Source of the DNA: Zasmidium citrigriseum
Lineage: Eukaryota; Ascomycota; Dothideomycetes; Mycosphaerellales; Mycosphaerellaceae
Direction: 5' to 3'
Length of the DNA stretch: 48,012 bases
NCBI GenBank assembly: GCA_002786025.1
Contig: NHNW01000100.1
Span: 1-48,012, forward strand
The position numbers were made by a program, and so were the translations under genes. The notes beneath the pieces are model-generated. The model did no database searches and was not told the DNA's origin. It was given only the letters and a program-made list of their open reading frames with translations. Of the stretch, positions 45,323 through 48,012 are shown piece after piece. Every line of letters starts with the position of its first letter. Within the stretch, counting starts at the first letter, position 1.

Positions 45323-48012
45323 TCATGGCCTTCGAAATGGTGCGATACCGCGGGCTCTTATGCTCTTTAGGAGGTTAGGGTTCATTTCCTAGGAAGGTTT
45401 TGCTTTCTCCGGTTCCTTCTCGTCACAGGCATAATCCATAGCTTCCTCGAAAAGCATCTTCTTTACTCCGTAGGGTAGAGCTCCCCCTACGATAGCATAA
45501 CTCTTCTCTATCTACTAGGGTGCCGATAGGGCATTATCCTGGAACACTTCCTAATCTTCCTACCTAACATCACCCTCAAAATACTCCTCCTCACCATCAT
45601 TATCCTCCTCTTCCTCTCCTACCAATTCCTATATCCACTGCTTTAATCCATCTAGTCCCTGCAAATCTCCCCTATTTAGATCTTCCATTAATTCCTTAAA
45701 CGAAGGTAATTGATCTTCTCGCAACATCGCAGCCGTACACAAGACTCGCCTCGTAGCAACAACTTCCTCCTTCTCGCCTTCCTCCTTTCCTACTTCTTCC
45801 ATTTCCTTCATCCTCTAACCGATTAAAGTCTTCCCTACTTCTCTTACTATTAAACCTAACCTCGCTTTCAACTCCCTTTCCCGCTCTGATTCCTGCGGCC
45901 CTTCAGCCACCACCCCATCTCGGACAAATTCCCCTTCAAAATTTCCTCTCCCCCTCGTTCTTCTCGCAATAGGCTTATCCTCCTTAACCCCTTCTACATC
46001 AACTTCTTCTTCTTTAGATTCCTTATCGTTAGCTTCTTCTCCATTAGAAACCATTCCGCTATGCTCTCCCTTAATACCGCGTTCGCGGAAGGGAAGAACT
46101 CGTTTTAGCCTTTCCTAAGCAAAGGTCGTTCCTATTAATGCAGTGCTATCTAGTTCCTCGAGTAGGTAGGTTACAGTTGCTTCCTTTACTTTCCGAATAC
46201 GATATAGCCCTCTCCATCGATATGTAAGCTTGTGCGATCGAGACATCTTTAGATCATCCCTATAAACCACAACAAGATTACCCTTCTTAAACCTCTCGAA
46301 TAATACATTGTTCCTCTCATCGTAGTAATCCTTCGCCTTAGCTCGCAATCTTTTTATTCTGCTAATTAATTCTTCCTTCTCACCCTTAACTCTCTCTAGC
46401 TACATCGCTCTGTACTACAATAACGTTGCTCGATCCTTTACTTCTCCCTAATCGTAGTTCCTAAAGCTCGGGTATTTAGCCTTAATAGGCAAGATTGTCG
46501 TAAAAGCTAGAAACAGTTCCGCAGGAGTCTTGTTTGTAAGCGAGCTTACTATTATTCGATCGGCCTAGAGCAATAGATGAACCTATTTCCTCTACCCTTT
46601 CCCTATTCCCCCTGTCAACTTCGACAATGCATCCAAAATTAGCCTATGCCTAACTTCGATATGCCTATTTGCTCTTGCATTGTAGGCTAAGATCTTAATC
46701 CTTCTTACACCCATACTAAGCAACAACTTCTTAACTTCCCCCTTATGCTGCCTTAATCCATTAAGAATGATTTCCTTAGGCACCCTATACCTGTACATCA
46801 CTTCTTGATAAAGGAAGTCCGCAATCTAGAATGCTGTTAACTCCTTCGCAGTACAATCTCTAGTCTTTCCTTCCACCCAGCTATAGAATGTCTCCCTCGC
46901 TATTATAATGCATCCCTTCCCATCTACATGCACAGGATCTGCTACCTACTTCCTTCCAACAACTTGCAGGTAACTCGGATGCAACTTAGTTACTCGCTTC
47001 GATCCATTCCAGAAGTTACATTCTACGTAAGATCGACAATGCTAGGAGACTTCTAACTACAAGCCTTCCTACTAGTATCGAGTAGCAACCTTCTAAAACG
47101 TTGCTTCTAGTCCTCGGTGTCCCCCTTCTTTATACATTGCATGCATAATCACCTTCCTCGCATCCATATTATCGATAACCCTCTACAATAGGCCATTTAG
47201 CTTCGTCTGCCTCCACAACTTCTTCCCCTTCACAACATACTTCCTCGCTTACTTCTGCAGACTCCGATATCTTAACCTGCTTATTCCCGGGGGTCTCCTT
47301 ATCTTCGTAATAACAAAGGCAAGCTGCTAATGCTCTTCGCTATACGAATTATCCAGAACATCCCCCTCATCTAAGATATTACCCTTATTATTAACTTCTT
47401 TAACTCTTCTCCTTCTAGCGAAGAACAAAGATGCATCTACAAACTCCTTAATATCTTGCTCTTCTTCCATCTCCCTTACTTCCTCCGCAGTTGGAGGCTT
47501 CCTTAACAACCCATCTATAGCAGAATTCTTCTTCCTAGGCACATGCCTCACCTTAAAGGTAAACAATCGAATCCAAGCCACCCATCTTGCTATCGAAGAG
47601 TTCGGCAAATCCGAGGCTGGCCTGTTCAATTAATGAACTAGAGTCTTCGCATCTGTCTTAATGAAGAAGAACACCCCAAACAGCCAAGGCTTCAACTTCT
47701 TCAATGCCTTCACAATCGTAAGGCATTCCAGCTTTCCCGTATTATTCCTTCCCTCCGAAGGATTCCATAGTCCACTCTCATACCTGCAGATCTTCCGAAC
47801 TTCCCCTTCCATCTACATTAACACTGCTCCCCATCCTTGTAGGCATACATCCACTACTATAATAATATCCCCTACATCATCCGAGTAATCCACGGTCTTT
47901 AATGCGGGTGCACTCGTTAGAGCAGCCGCAAGCACATTCTTCGCCTTCTTCTAATCCTTTCCCTATAGGAATGTGGCATTCTTCCTTATTAACTTGAAGA
48001 GAGGATTCGCCT
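45323..48012 (-). pseudogene. pol: Gypsy 3 pol, C-terminal part: RNase H, integrase, acidic tail
   Basis: One frame on the minus strand from the window edge to TGA 45325-45323, interrupted only by TAG/TAA. RNase H: about 48000-47480, with V-V-D-V-C-L-Q-G-W-G-A near 47850, T-D-A-K-T-L-V-H at 47630-47653 and R-H-V-P-R-K-K-N-S-A near 47535. Integrase zinc-binding region with H and C residues at about 47145-47030. Core: D-P-V-H-V-D near 46930 (first Asp). At the second catalytic position the frame reads I-I-L-N-G near 46765, where Asp has become Asn. The Glu-containing H-I-E-V near 46655 is kept. Integrase C-terminal domain (R-S-H-K-L-T-Y-R-W-R-G) near 46215. No chromodomain follows; instead there is a Glu/Lys-rich tail of about 250 residues. 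Reverse transcriptase must lie right of the window. Confidence 0.93.

Larger units (their letters stand above)
41035..48012 (-). mobile_element. Gypsy 3: Ty3/Gypsy retrotransposon, 3' part, lightly RIPed
   Basis: It begins with an LTR whose ends are TG...CA, followed on the minus strand by a polypurine tract, a 934-codon frame, a 0.6 kb spacer and pol (integrase and RNase H). RT, gag and the other LTR lie beyond the window. CA and TG are common here, in sharp contrast to the left. Even so the genes are inactivated by TAG/TAA at former Gln or Trp codons. This makes it the youngest element seen. Confidence 0.9.

Noticed and set aside
1..48012. CRISPR array, bacterial operons or rRNA genes
   Set aside because: No regularly spaced short repeats with unique spacers, no ribosome-binding-site/ORF organisation and no rRNA motifs. 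Fungal Gypsy elements and RIP dominate.

Overview
The window looks like repeat-rich heterochromatin of a filamentous ascomycete (Pezizomycotina). From base 1 to 41034 the dinucleotides CA and TG are almost absent and TA is extremely common, while CG, CC and CT remain. This is the mark of near-saturating repeat-induced point mutation (RIP) with a CpA preference. ATG and TGA are largely erased and CAG, CAA and TGG have become TAG or TAA, so no gene here is intact. At 41035 the base composition changes abruptly. A younger, only lightly RIPed LTR retrotransposon begins there and runs off the right edge.

Layout. (1) 1-1816 is one end of a large, unrecognised TIR-type element, here called T, in minus orientation. 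(2) 1817-3600 holds two tandem copies of an unrecognised gene, here called X; the first is cut by T. (3) 3601-12429 is strongly RIPed sequence in which I recognise nothing. (4) 12430-29040 is a second T copy in plus orientation with both ends visible. It is split at 18636-26432 by a complete 7.8 kb Ty3/Gypsy chromovirus with 212-bp LTRs and a perfect TCCTT target-site duplication. (5) 29041-29640 is the missing upstream half of the first X copy, inverted. (6) 30318-37588 is a second complete Ty3/Gypsy chromovirus, in minus orientation, with ~389-bp LTRs and a perfect CTTAA duplication. (7) 37594-41034 is RIPed sequence with two tRNA-like, Pol III-type 120-bp repeats. (8) 41035-48012 is the 3' part of a third Ty3/Gypsy element on the minus strand.

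The pieces fit a history of nested insertion. X was tandemly duplicated, T inserted into the first X copy, and two T copies in opposite orientation then appear to have recombined and inverted the 10.6 kb between them. Gypsy 1 landed in T and Gypsy 2 landed next to X. Heavy RIP followed, or accompanied, these events, and Gypsy 3 arrived afterwards. The most interesting point is that all three retrotransposons carry extra coding sequence in the same slot, between pol and the 3' LTR. It is antisense in Gypsy 1 and Gypsy 2. In Gypsy 3 it is a sense 934-codon frame with no recognised family.

All calls come from reading the sequence by eye. In the heavily RIPed part frames look open whenever TAA and TAG are read as former Gln or Trp codons, because TGA is missing. 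Coding calls there are therefore made only where motifs, in-frame repeats or in-frame indels support them.
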